Part shown: piece by piece, positions 18,756-26,796 of the stretch
Layout: each line of letters opens with the position of its first letter
Numbering within the stretch: the stretch's first letter is position 1
From: an uncultured Parabacteroides sp.
GTDB lineage: Bacteria > Bacteroidota > Bacteroidia > Bacteroidales > Tannerellaceae
Length of the DNA: 64,000 bases
Direction of reading: 5' to 3'
Assembly: GCA_910577325.1 (NCBI GenBank)
Contig: CAJTMR010000004.1
Span: 113,134-177,133, forward strand
Translations under genes and position numbers: made by a program
The notes under the pieces: generated by a model
Seen by the model: only the letters and a program-made list of their open reading frames with translations
The model's database searches: none
What the model was told of the DNA's origin: nothing

Positions 18756-20873
18756 ATGAATAAACGAGTATTGAGTTTAACCTTATTGTTGACCTGTTTC
18801 AGTTTGGTGATGCAGGCGGAAGGCCGGATTGTTGAGTCGTTCAATTCCGGCTGGGTATTTAAGAAAGCGCCGGCAGGCAAAGAACTGGCAGTGAATGCGC
18901 CGAAATGGGAGAGTGGATGGACCGAAGTCGAGATCCCCCATACGTGGAATGCAAAAGATATGCAGGTGCAGTATGATAATTTCTACGAAGGGCCTGCTTA
19001 TTACAAGAAGCGATATTTCTTCCCTTCCGAAATGAAAGGGAAACGCGTGTTCCTACGCTTCGAAGGGGTGGGAGCCGTTGCGGAAGTGTATGTGAACGGT
19101 TCGCTTGTGACAACTCACAAAGGAGCCTATTCCGCTTTTTCATGCGAGATCGGCACGGTGCTGAAACCGGGAGCGGAGAACGAGATCATAGTGAAAGCCG
19201 ACAATGCGTCACGTCCGGATGTGATTCCTATCAACCATGTGCTTTTCGGCGTTTACGGCGGGATGTACCGTCCGGTTTGGTTGATCGTGACAGATCCTTA
19301 TAATATATGTGTGACCGATTGCGCTTCTTCGGGCGTGTATATCACCCAGAAAAATGTTTCTAAAAAGCAAGCGGATGTAAAAGTAAAAGTAAAACTGGAT
19401 AACGGGACATTGCAAGCTGCCCCGCTTATCTTGCAGAATACGGTTTACGATCAGGCCGGCAAACAGGTTGCCACACGGAGCCAGTCATTCGACCTGGCAG
19501 CTCAGGGGGTACAGGTTTTTGAAGCTGATTTCAAGATTAAGAATCCTACTTTGTGGCAAGGCCGTAAGAATCCTTATTTGTATAAAGTAGTAAGTCGTTT
19601 GATCCAGAACGGAAAAGTAATCGACGAAGTTGTGGAACCGTTGGGTTTGCGTAAATACGAGATTGTAGCCGGAAAAGGTTTTTACCTGAACGGAGAAAAA
19701 TATCCGATGTACGGCGTTACCCGCCATCAGGACTGGTGGAAGTTAGGTAGTGCATTGAAGAATGAGAATCATGACTTCGACTTGGCTGCCATTATGGATA
19801 TCGGGGCGACGACTGTTCGTTTTGCCCATTACCAGCAATCCGATTACCTCTATTCCCGTTGTGACAGCCTGGGACTGATTATTTGGGCAGAGATTCCTTT
19901 CGTGAACCGTGTGTCCGGGCAGGAAGCGGAGAATGCCCGCAACCAACTCCGTGAACTGATCCGCCAGAGCTTTAACCACCCGTCTATTTATGTATGGGGA
20001 TTGCATAACGAAGTTTATCATCCGCATGAATATACAAAGGAACTGACCAAATCTTTGCATGATCTGGCAAAGACGGAAGACCCCGACCGCTACACCGTTT
20101 CGGTAAACGGTTATGGGCATATGGAGCATCCGGTCAATCTGAATGCCGATATCCAGGGGATGAACCGTTATTTCGGTTGGTACGAAAAGAAATTGCAAGA
20201 TATTGAACCGTGGGTGGAAGGCTTGGAAAAGAATTACCCGAATCAGAAACTGATGTTGACGGAATATGGAGCGGATGCCAATTTGGCTCACCAGACCGAA
20301 TATCTGGACAATTCGCTTAACTGGACCAAACCGTTCTATCCGGAGACTTTTCAAACGAAAACGCACGAATACCAGTGGAGTGTGATTGCCAAGCATCCGT
20401 ATATTGTCGCCTCTTATTTGTGGAACACGTTCGATTTTGCCACTCCTCTGGCGAACCGCGGTGACCTTCCGGCCCGTAATATGAAAGGCATGGTGACTTT
20501 CGACCGTAAGATTAAGAAAGATTCTTATTTCTGGTATAAAGCAAACTGGAGCGAAGATCCTGTCCTGTATCTGACGCAGCGCCGGAATGTGGATCGTGAA
20601 AAGAAAGTTACTTCCATCACCGTCTATTCCAATATCGGAGAACCGAAAGTTTTCTTGAACGGACAAGAACTATCCGGCATGCGTAAAGGTTATACAGATG
20701 TACATTATATTATAGATAATGTCACCCTAACAGACGGAAAGAACATTGTAAGGACTGTTGTCCGCAAAGATGGCAAGATGTATGAAGATACTATCGAATG
20801 GATCTATACCGGAGAGAAAAAACGGGAAGCGGATTCCTTTTCCATTAAAGGCGTTCATGCCGGATTTGAATAA
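18756..20873 (+). CDS. Glycoside hydrolase family 2, beta-galactosidase-like
   Basis: This 705-residue secreted enzyme has a signal peptide ending VMQAEG. A jelly-roll sugar-binding domain follows (about 30-190, with WTEVEIPHTWNAKD and YKKRYFFP), then an immunoglobulin-like domain (about 190-300) and a TIM barrel. The acid/base is Glu419 in HNEVYHP and the nucleophile is Glu503 in MLTEYGADAN. GH2 exo-enzymes release beta-galactose, beta-glucuronic acid or beta-mannose, and the motif set is closest to beta-galactosidases, but specificity is inferred. It diverges from the HTCS gene and is likely part of the same locus. It lacks the long C-terminal domains of LacZ-type GH2 enzymes. Confidence 0.9.
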   Translation: MNKRVLSLTLLLTCFSLVMQAEGRIVESFNSGWVFKKAPAGKELAVNAPKWESGWTEVEIPHTWNAKDMQVQYDNFYEGPAYYKKRYFFPSEMKGKRVFLRFEGVGAVAEVYVNGSLVTTHKGAYSAFSCEIGTVLKPGAENEIIVKADNASRPDVIPINHVLFGVYGGMYRPVWLIVTDPYNICVTDCASSGVYITQKNVSKKQADVKVKVKLDNGTLQAAPLILQNTVYDQAGKQVATRSQSFDLAAQGVQVFEADFKIKNPTLWQGRKNPYLYKVVSRLIQNGKVIDEVVEPLGLRKYEIVAGKGFYLNGEKYPMYGVTRHQDWWKLGSALKNENHDFDLAAIMDIGATTVRFAHYQQSDYLYSRCDSLGLIIWAEIPFVNRVSGQEAENARNQLRELIRQSFNHPSIYVWGLHNEVYHPHEYTKELTKSLHDLAKTEDPDRYTVSVNGYGHMEHPVNLNADIQGMNRYFGWYEKKLQDIEPWVEGLEKNYPNQKLMLTEYGADANLAHQTEYLDNSLNWTKPFYPETFQTKTHEYQWSVIAKHPYIVASYLWNTFDFATPLANRGDLPARNMKGMVTFDRKIKKDSYFWYKANWSEDPVLYLTQRRNVDREKKVTSITVYSNIGEPKVFLNGQELSGMRKGYTDVHYIIDNVTLTDGKNIVRTVVRKDGKMYEDTIEWIYTGEKKREADSFSIKGVHAGFE

Positions 20874-20912
20874 AAAACAACATACTAATTAAATATAGCT
20901 GACCTTGACTGT

Positions 20913-20960
20913 AAACGTCACTAAAGCTTACTTGAATCGGGTAGCTTTGGTGACGTTTTG
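20913..20960 (+). terminator. Terminator after the GH2 gene
   Basis: AAACGTCACTAAAGCT (20913-20928) pairs with AGCTTTGGTGACGTTT (20943-20958) with a single G-T wobble and a 14-base loop, followed by TTGTTTGG. It lies between two convergent genes. Confidence 0.75.
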
Positions 20961-20975
20961 TTTGGAGTTCTCGGA

Positions 20976-23276
20976 TTAAGACGGTTTCTTATTTAGAATC
21001 AACGTTGACGGCATTTTCTGAAGTGCCTCTTTACGATGTTCGGATACGTCGTTCCAAGTGTTGTAGCTGATCAGCATGAAGTTATAGCCATTGAATAATC
21101 CCGGTGTCAAGTCTTTGTCGGGCAACAGCTTCGCTTGTGAGACGGTGGCAGTAAATTCTTCGATCGTTTCGATGATTTTGCCGTATCCGGGAGTCGTTGT
21201 ACTTGCTTTGTAGATGATCCCGACAGAACCGTGAGTCGTTTTCAGCAATGTCTTCGTATAGTCGAGCAGGAAGAGGTCTTCCTCGGAGCTGATGACGACT
21301 AATATATTGGATGCCTTTACGAAATTACGATTGATAAACACGCCGACATCACAATTGCTGCGGGCGATGAACATCTTTGTCTTGTCTTTCAGCAATGCAC
21401 CGGGATAGAACCAGGATTCGGGTGCATTGAAACGTTTGAAATAGCGGTTGTAGAAAGAAGTGCGGTAACGGGTAGCCGCGATATCGTCCGGCGAGTTGCT
21501 CATGGAGATACCTGAACCGACCAGCAGGAAGTCGAATCCTTCGTTGTTGACGATGTCGCAAATATCCTGTCCGGCGTTGTTCGAAACTTCATAGCGTGTA
21601 TGGATGTGCATGCCTAATTTTTTGGCTCCATACAGGATAGGGCCGAAGCTCACTTCCTCGAAGTTGTCCGTATGCAGCGGGTTGACATCGGAACCGACAG
21701 TCAGGTGAAGTGCCGTCAAGTCCAGTTTGTTTTTCCCACGGGCAAACATCTGGTGGGCGACATCGAGCATGATCTGTCCGTTTCCGGCACGTCCGAACGA
21801 AAGCAATACTTTGAATGCGCCATCGGTCGGTTCTGCATATATCCGGTGTTCCTTGATCTTGTCATGAGTTTTGAAGCAGAATTTGATGAAAGAAACCAGC
21901 GGAGTCGTCATGAAGGTCGTGACCAATGTCATCAAGACCAGCATCACGAAAATGGAAGGCGGCAATATCTTCATTTCATAGCCGATTGTCAGCACTACCA
22001 GTTCCATCAGACCGCGCGTATTCATCAAGGCTCCGATGTAAAGGCTGTTTTTCCAGCTTTCACCGACAAAGCGGGCGGAGAACATGGCGCCTCCGAACTT
22101 TCCGATGATGGCAACTAAGATAAAGATCCCGCACATGGCCCAAAGTCCCGGTGTGTTCAACAGGCCGATTTCCGTGCGGAGACCGGTCGAGACGAAGAAA
22201 AGCGGCAAGAAGAGCGCCAATGACACGTCTTCCACTTTTTCTGTCATGATCTTGCGGAATTTGATGTTTCCCGGCATGACCACACCTGCAATAAAAGCTC
22301 CGAAAAGAGCATGCAATCCTAATATCTCGGTAAAATAGGAGGAAACGATCAGCAATAGGAACATCATGGCTACCAGAGCTTTGTCGATTACCTCTTTGTT
22401 ATGGTATATATGCCCGATCATCCGAAGGAAAGGACGAACGGCCAAAAACATGAAGAGGATATACAGGATAGAGAATAATATATTGTATATGGCACTCAGC
22501 ATACTGCCGGCCTGGGCGATGGCGATCACGACAGCCAGCAAGCACCAGGCGGTAATGTCTCCGTTGGCGGCACTTGCCAGCGAAATGGTTCCCAAATGTG
22601 TTTTGGTTAGCCCCTTTTCCTGAATAATACGGGCCAGGACAGGAAAAGCCGTGATACTCATCGCAATTCCGATAAACAGGGCGAAGGAGAGGAACGGTGT
22701 CCCTTTATGGGCGTATGATTCATATACGTAATAGGCTGTCAGCATACCGAAGAAAAACGGTACGATCGTACTGGTATGGCTGATAAGAATGGTCTCTTTC
22801 AGTTTTTTACGGACTTCTTCGATATCCAACTCCATACCGATGGCGAACATGAAAAGGATCAGGCCGAATTGGCTCAGTATAGTAATGTTGCCTAATGATT
22901 CAAGTGGAAAAAGAAACGCGGATACTTCCGGCAACAGATGTCCGAGAACGGACGGGCCGAGTACGATCCCGGCTACGATTTCACCGATGACGGTGGGTTG
23001 CCCGATCTTTTGGAATATCCAGCCGAACAAGCGGCAGACGATTAATATCGCAATGATTTGCAAAAGGAGGATTCCTATTGAAGATTGGATATGATGAGCG
23101 ACCGAATCCCAGAATACGAAAAATCCTTCTCCCATGTCCCGGGGCGTGTTTTGCATGGTCTGAACGACTGTCCCGACCTCTTGACTTTCTCCTTCTTTGA
23201 CTATAAAATACATGAGTGAGCCAAAGACTAAGATCATCATCAAATAGAAGGCTATGCTTTTTGTTCCTTTACTCAT
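20976..23276 (-). CDS. CPA2-family monovalent cation:proton antiporter
   Basis: This 766-residue inner-membrane protein has an extra N-terminal membrane segment and a periplasmic linker. A Na+/H+-exchanger domain with about 12 membrane segments follows (about 60-460, with QPTVIGEIVAGIVLGPSVLG, LFMFAIGMELD, SITAFPVLARI and NTRGLMELVVL). A soluble C-terminal region of about 300 residues, perhaps regulatory, ends the protein. CPA2 carriers exchange Na+ or K+ for protons and serve pH and ion balance. I do not see a TrkA-N (RCK) Rossmann glycine motif, unlike KefB/KefC. The gene stands alone and converges on the GH2 gene. Its ion specificity is not readable. Confidence 0.88.
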   Translation of the reverse strand: MSKGTKSIAFYLMMILVFGSLMYFIVKEGESQEVGTVVQTMQNTPRDMGEGFFVFWDSVAHHIQSSIGILLLQIIAILIVCRLFGWIFQKIGQPTVIGEIVAGIVLGPSVLGHLLPEVSAFLFPLESLGNITILSQFGLILFMFAIGMELDIEEVRKKLKETILISHTSTIVPFFFGMLTAYYVYESYAHKGTPFLSFALFIGIAMSITAFPVLARIIQEKGLTKTHLGTISLASAANGDITAWCLLAVVIAIAQAGSMLSAIYNILFSILYILFMFLAVRPFLRMIGHIYHNKEVIDKALVAMMFLLLIVSSYFTEILGLHALFGAFIAGVVMPGNIKFRKIMTEKVEDVSLALFLPLFFVSTGLRTEIGLLNTPGLWAMCGIFILVAIIGKFGGAMFSARFVGESWKNSLYIGALMNTRGLMELVVLTIGYEMKILPPSIFVMLVLMTLVTTFMTTPLVSFIKFCFKTHDKIKEHRIYAEPTDGAFKVLLSFGRAGNGQIMLDVAHQMFARGKNKLDLTALHLTVGSDVNPLHTDNFEEVSFGPILYGAKKLGMHIHTRYEVSNNAGQDICDIVNNEGFDFLLVGSGISMSNSPDDIAATRYRTSFYNRYFKRFNAPESWFYPGALLKDKTKMFIARSNCDVGVFINRNFVKASNILVVISSEEDLFLLDYTKTLLKTTHGSVGIIYKASTTTPGYGKIIETIEEFTATVSQAKLLPDKDLTPGLFNGYNFMLISYNTWNDVSEHRKEALQKMPSTLILNKKPS

Positions 23277-23300
23277 CTGCTATCTTTAAACGGTTTCTTG

Positions 23301-23308
23301 CAAAAATA
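23301..23308 (-). promoter_or_regulatory. -7 element of the CPA2 antiporter gene
   Basis: Minus-strand TATTTTTG matches the Bacteroidetes -7 consensus, about 25 bases upstream of the antiporter ATG at 23276. No convincing -33 box was found. Confidence 0.4.
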
Positions 23309-23465
23309 AGAAAAGGAATTAATATACGCTAATTCGGGATAAGAATTTTACAAACAAGAAAAGGAATGTACCGTATGACTCATGAAAAAATATGGGTATT
23401 ATATTACTAATTAGCATTGAGTTTCCGGATTTGAAACCATTTTGGTAGTGGGAAAGTATCCGGAC

Positions 23466-23501
23466 TTTTTGTATATATGTAAGTTTTTTCTTCTATCTTT
23501 G
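23466..23501 (+). promoter_or_regulatory. Promoter of glgB
   Basis: TTTTTG (23466-23471) and TATCTTTG (23494-23501) fit the -33 and -7 boxes with a 22-base gap. Transcription would begin near 23507, after a possible in-frame GTG at 23501, so that GTG cannot be the start and the ATG at 23525 is preferred. Confidence 0.65.
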
Positions 23502-23524
23502 TGCGAAACCAATCTCAAAAAATC

Positions 23525-25540
23525 ATGGAGTCGCTAAATCTAATAAAGAATGACCCTTGGCTGGCCCCCTATAAGGAGGCGATAGAAGGACGGAACCAAT
23601 ATGTAGTAAGTAAAGAGAAGAGCTTGACGCGTAACGGAAAACAGACGTTGTCGGAAACGGCCTCCGGGTATCTTTACTTCGGATTACATAAAACAAAGGA
23701 TGGATGGGTGTTCCGTGAGTGGGCCCCCAATGCAACTGCTGTTTATCTTATCGGAACTTTCAACGGATGGAAAAAAGATGACCGGTATATGTTAAAACGG
23801 TTGGTCAATGGCATTTGGGAGATCGTGCTTGCAGAAGATTTGCTGCATCATGAAGACTTGTTCAAGCTTCTGGTTGAGTGGGAAGGAGGGGCCGGAGAGC
23901 GTATTCCGGCGTGGATACGGCGTGTCGTTCAAGATGAAAATACCAAGATTTTCAGCGCGCAAGTATGGAACCCGGCGAAACCCTATGTGTTCAAGCATAA
24001 GCGGTTCAAGCCTAATGTCTCTCCTTTGTTGATTTATGAATGTCATATCGGCATGGCTTCGAACGAAGAGAAAGTCGGCAGTTACGACGAGTTCCGTCGT
24101 CTGGTATTGCCTCGTGTCGCGAAGGAAGGATATAACGCCATTCAGATCATGGCTATCCAGGAACATCCTTATTATGGTTCGTTCGGTTATCATGTCAGCA
24201 GTTTTTTTGCCGCATCTTCCCGTTTTGGCACGCCGGAAGAGCTGAAGCAGCTGATAGACGAGGCTCATGGCATGGGTATTGCCGTGATCATGGACATCGT
24301 CCATAGCCATGCTGTCAAGAACGAAATAGAAGGCCTCGGACGTTTCGACGGGTCTTACACGCAATATTTCCTGGGCGATGCCCGTCGCGAGCATCCGGCA
24401 TGGGATTCCCTTTGTTTCGATTATGGAAAGAATGAAGTGCTTCATTTCCTGTTGTCGAACTGCAAGTTCTGGCTGGACGAGTATAAATTCGACGGTTTCC
24501 GTTTCGATGGCGTGACCTCGATGCTTTATTACAGTCACGGACTGGGCGAAGCATTTTGCAATTATGGTGATTATTTCAACGGTCGTCAGGATGGTGATGC
24601 CATTGCGTACCTGACGTTGGCCAACAAGCTTATCCACGAAGTCAATAAGAACGCGATCACGATTGCCGAAGAAGTAAGCGGTATGCCGGGACTGGCCGCC
24701 AAATATGAAGATGGCGGTTATGGCTTCGATTACCGTATGGCAATGAATATCCCTGATTATTGGATCAAGACGATCAAGGAAAAGAAAGACGAAGATTGGC
24801 ATCCTTCTTCTATCTGGTGGGAGACGACGAATCGCCGTGCCGACGAGAAGACGATCAGTTATGCGGAAAGTCATGACCAGGCATTGGTGGGCGACAAGAC
24901 GATCATCTTCCGTCTGATCGATGCGGATATGTATTGGCACATGCAGAAAGACGACCACAACTTTATGGTGGAACGTGGCGTGGCTTTGCATAAAATGATC
25001 CGTCTGGTTACGGCTTCCACTATCAATGGGGGGTATCTGAATTTTATGGGGAATGAATTCGGCCATCCGGAATGGATCGATTTTCCGCGCGAAGGAAACG
25101 GTTGGTCGCATAAGTATGCACGCCGCCAATGGGATTTGGTCGATAATATGGACTTGAAATATCATTTCTTAGGTGATTTTGACCGCGAGATGCTGGAACT
25201 GTTTCGTAGCGTGAAGAACTTCCAGTCCACTCCGATACAAAAAGTCTGGGATAACGATGGAGATCAGATCCTGGCTTACATGCGCAAGGACCTGGTGTTC
25301 GTGTTCAATTTCAGTCCGACGAAATCCTTTACCGATTACGGTTTCCTTGTGCCTAAGGGCGAATATGAAGTGGTATTGAATACCGATGCCGTGCGTTTCG
25401 GAGGTTTTGGCCTTGCCAACGATGCTGTCCACCATTTCACGTTGTTTGACCCCTTGTATAAGAAGCAGAAAAAAGAATGGCTTAAACTATACATCCCGGC
25501 ACGCAGCGCAGTCGTTCTGCGGAAAGTAAAGAAAAAATGA
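23525..25540 (+). CDS. glgB: 1,4-alpha-glucan branching enzyme (GH13)
   Basis: This 671-residue enzyme makes alpha-1,6 branches in glycogen. An N-terminal CBM48 (about 55-150, FREWAPNATAVYLIGTFNGW) precedes a GH13 barrel with DIVHSH, GFRFDGVTSML (nucleophile Asp328), IAEEVSGMPG (acid near Glu382) and SYAESHDQAL, and then a C-terminal beta domain. The motifs resemble the eukaryote-like branching enzymes common in Bacteroidetes more than enteric GlgB. The start was set to the ATG at 23525 because the upstream GTG lies inside the -7 box. manA follows 150 bases downstream after a long palindrome, suggesting a sugar-phosphate and storage grouping. Confidence 0.95.
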   Translation: MESLNLIKNDPWLAPYKEAIEGRNQYVVSKEKSLTRNGKQTLSETASGYLYFGLHKTKDGWVFREWAPNATAVYLIGTFNGWKKDDRYMLKRLVNGIWEIVLAEDLLHHEDLFKLLVEWEGGAGERIPAWIRRVVQDENTKIFSAQVWNPAKPYVFKHKRFKPNVSPLLIYECHIGMASNEEKVGSYDEFRRLVLPRVAKEGYNAIQIMAIQEHPYYGSFGYHVSSFFAASSRFGTPEELKQLIDEAHGMGIAVIMDIVHSHAVKNEIEGLGRFDGSYTQYFLGDARREHPAWDSLCFDYGKNEVLHFLLSNCKFWLDEYKFDGFRFDGVTSMLYYSHGLGEAFCNYGDYFNGRQDGDAIAYLTLANKLIHEVNKNAITIAEEVSGMPGLAAKYEDGGYGFDYRMAMNIPDYWIKTIKEKKDEDWHPSSIWWETTNRRADEKTISYAESHDQALVGDKTIIFRLIDADMYWHMQKDDHNFMVERGVALHKMIRLVTASTINGGYLNFMGNEFGHPEWIDFPREGNGWSHKYARRQWDLVDNMDLKYHFLGDFDREMLELFRSVKNFQSTPIQKVWDNDGDQILAYMRKDLVFVFNFSPTKSFTDYGFLVPKGEYEVVLNTDAVRFGGFGLANDAVHHFTLFDPLYKKQKKEWLKLYIPARSAVVLRKVKKK

Positions 25541-25543
25541 AAA

Positions 25544-25665
25544 GATTTATGATTTATGTCATGTCGGACTGGACCCGGCAGTCTCATCCTGGCATTGGAA
25601 AACAATCATAGGATAAGGTTGCCGGGCAAGCCCGTGATGACATGCTAAACACGAAATCATAAATC
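25544..25665. repeat. Nested palindrome between glgB and manA
   Basis: A perfect outer inverted repeat GATTTATGATTT (25544-25555) / AAATCATAAATC (25654-25665) encloses an imperfect hairpin of about 88 bases. Its arms start ATGTCAT (25556) and end ATGACAT (25643), and share CGG, CCGGCA and ATCCT blocks. Further AATCATAAATC copies run up to the manA ATG at 25690. It looks like a palindromic intergenic repeat unit and lacks a T-run. Confidence 0.75.
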
Positions 25666-25689
25666 GCAAATCATAAATCATAAATCACT

Positions 25690-26664
25690 ATGTTGTATCC
25701 AATGACATTTAAGCCTATCCTCAAGAATATTATCTGGGGTGGCTCTGACATCTGCCCGTTTAAGGGCATCGCTCCGGTACAGGAAGGTATCGGCGAAAGT
25801 TGGGAACTTTCACATGTGGAAGGTAATTATTCCGTTGTGGCTAACGGTGCGCTCGAAGGCAAAACACTGGATGAACTGATCCGTACGTATGGCGGGCAAC
25901 TGTTGGGGGAAAAGGTAGTCGGGCAATTCGGTCCCACGTTTCCTTTATTGATCAAGTTTATAGATGCACGCGATGATTTGTCTATTCAGGTTCATCCCGA
26001 TGACGAACTGGCAAAGAAACGCCATAATTCTTTCGGCAAGACGGAAATGTGGTATGTGATCAATGCAGCCGAAGGGGCAGGTTTGTATTCCGGGTTTTCA
26101 AAGCAGATCGATGCGGAGGAATACGTGAAACGTGTCGAGGACAATACGATCACGGACGTGTTACAGCGTTATGAAGTGAATCCGGGCGATGTATTCTTCC
26201 TTCCCGCGGGCCGTGTGCATGCCATCGGTGCGGGTTGTTTCATCGCTGAAATCCAACAGACGAGCAATATAACCTATCGCATATATGATTACGACCGTAA
26301 AGGACCGGATGGCAAAGGGCGTGAATTGCATACCGAACTGGCAAAAGATGCGATTGACTATACATTATGTCCGGACTATCGTACCCACTACAAAGCGCAT
26401 ACGAATGCGACTGTAGAACTTGCCGCTTGCAAGTATTTTACAACTAATTTGTTAGATATCGATACGATCATGGTTCGTGATTTTTCCGAACTGGATTCTT
26501 TTGTTGTTTATATATGTATGGAAGGTAAGGCTTCTATCCGTGACAATAAGGGGAATGAAATTTATATTCATCAGGGACAAACGGTGCTGATTCCGGCCGA
26601 TACGGATGTCGTAACTGTTTCACCGGTTCCGGGAGCCAAGTTTATGGAAACGTATGTGGGATAG
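25690..26664 (+). CDS. manA: Mannose-6-phosphate isomerase, class I
   Basis: This 324-residue cupin enzyme interconverts mannose-6-phosphate and fructose-6-phosphate in the cytosol. Zinc-site motifs are visible: IQVHPDDELA (Gln, His), SFGKTEMWYVI (Glu) and LPAGRVHAIGAG (His). The short, roughly 320-residue form is typical of the bacterial class I subgroup without the long helical insert. It is likely transcribed after glgB or from its own promoter past the palindrome. Downstream are a repeated hairpin and a good terminator. Confidence 0.95.
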   Translation: MLYPMTFKPILKNIIWGGSDICPFKGIAPVQEGIGESWELSHVEGNYSVVANGALEGKTLDELIRTYGGQLLGEKVVGQFGPTFPLLIKFIDARDDLSIQVHPDDELAKKRHNSFGKTEMWYVINAAEGAGLYSGFSKQIDAEEYVKRVEDNTITDVLQRYEVNPGDVFFLPAGRVHAIGAGCFIAEIQQTSNITYRIYDYDRKGPDGKGRELHTELAKDAIDYTLCPDYRTHYKAHTNATVELAACKYFTTNLLDIDTIMVRDFSELDSFVVYICMEGKASIRDNKGNEIYIHQGQTVLIPADTDVVTVSPVPGAKFMETYVG

Positions 26665-26665
26665 A

Positions 26666-26722
26666 AACCCTATGCTTTACGCCATCTAACTCTATGGGTT
26701 AGGAGGCATAAAGCATAGGGTT
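26666..26722. repeat. AACCCTATGCTTTA hairpin, site 1
   Basis: AACCCTATGCTTTACGCC (26666-26683) pairs with GGCATAAAGCATAGGGTT (26705-26722), with one mismatch. The loop contains a third half copy (CTATGGGTTA). The same stem occurs at 45631-45667. There is no T-run, so it is not a standard terminator. Confidence 0.85.
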
Positions 26723-26745
26723 ATCTCATGGAATGGATAACAACG

Positions 26746-26796
26746 AATGCCGCACGCTTTTTCGGAGGATCCGAAGGCTTGCGGCATTTGTTTTTT
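26746..26796 (+). terminator. Terminator after manA
   Basis: AATGCCGC (26746-26753) pairs with GCGGCATT (26781-26788). An inner stem TCGG/CCGA sits around GGATCC, and TTGTTTTTTATTC follows. It terminates plus-strand reading before the convergent GH3 gene. Confidence 0.85.

Noticed and set aside
19743..20666. Minus-strand open frame of 307 codons opposite the GH2 gene
   Set aside because: It covers the catalytic barrel of GH2 on the plus strand and has no features of its own.
23501..23524. GTG start for the branching enzyme
   Set aside because: The GTG overlaps the -7 box and would precede the transcription start. The ATG at 23525 fits the family.
23792..25165. Minus-strand open frame of 457 codons opposite glgB
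   Set aside because: The plus strand has all GH13 motifs. The antisense product shows no domain.
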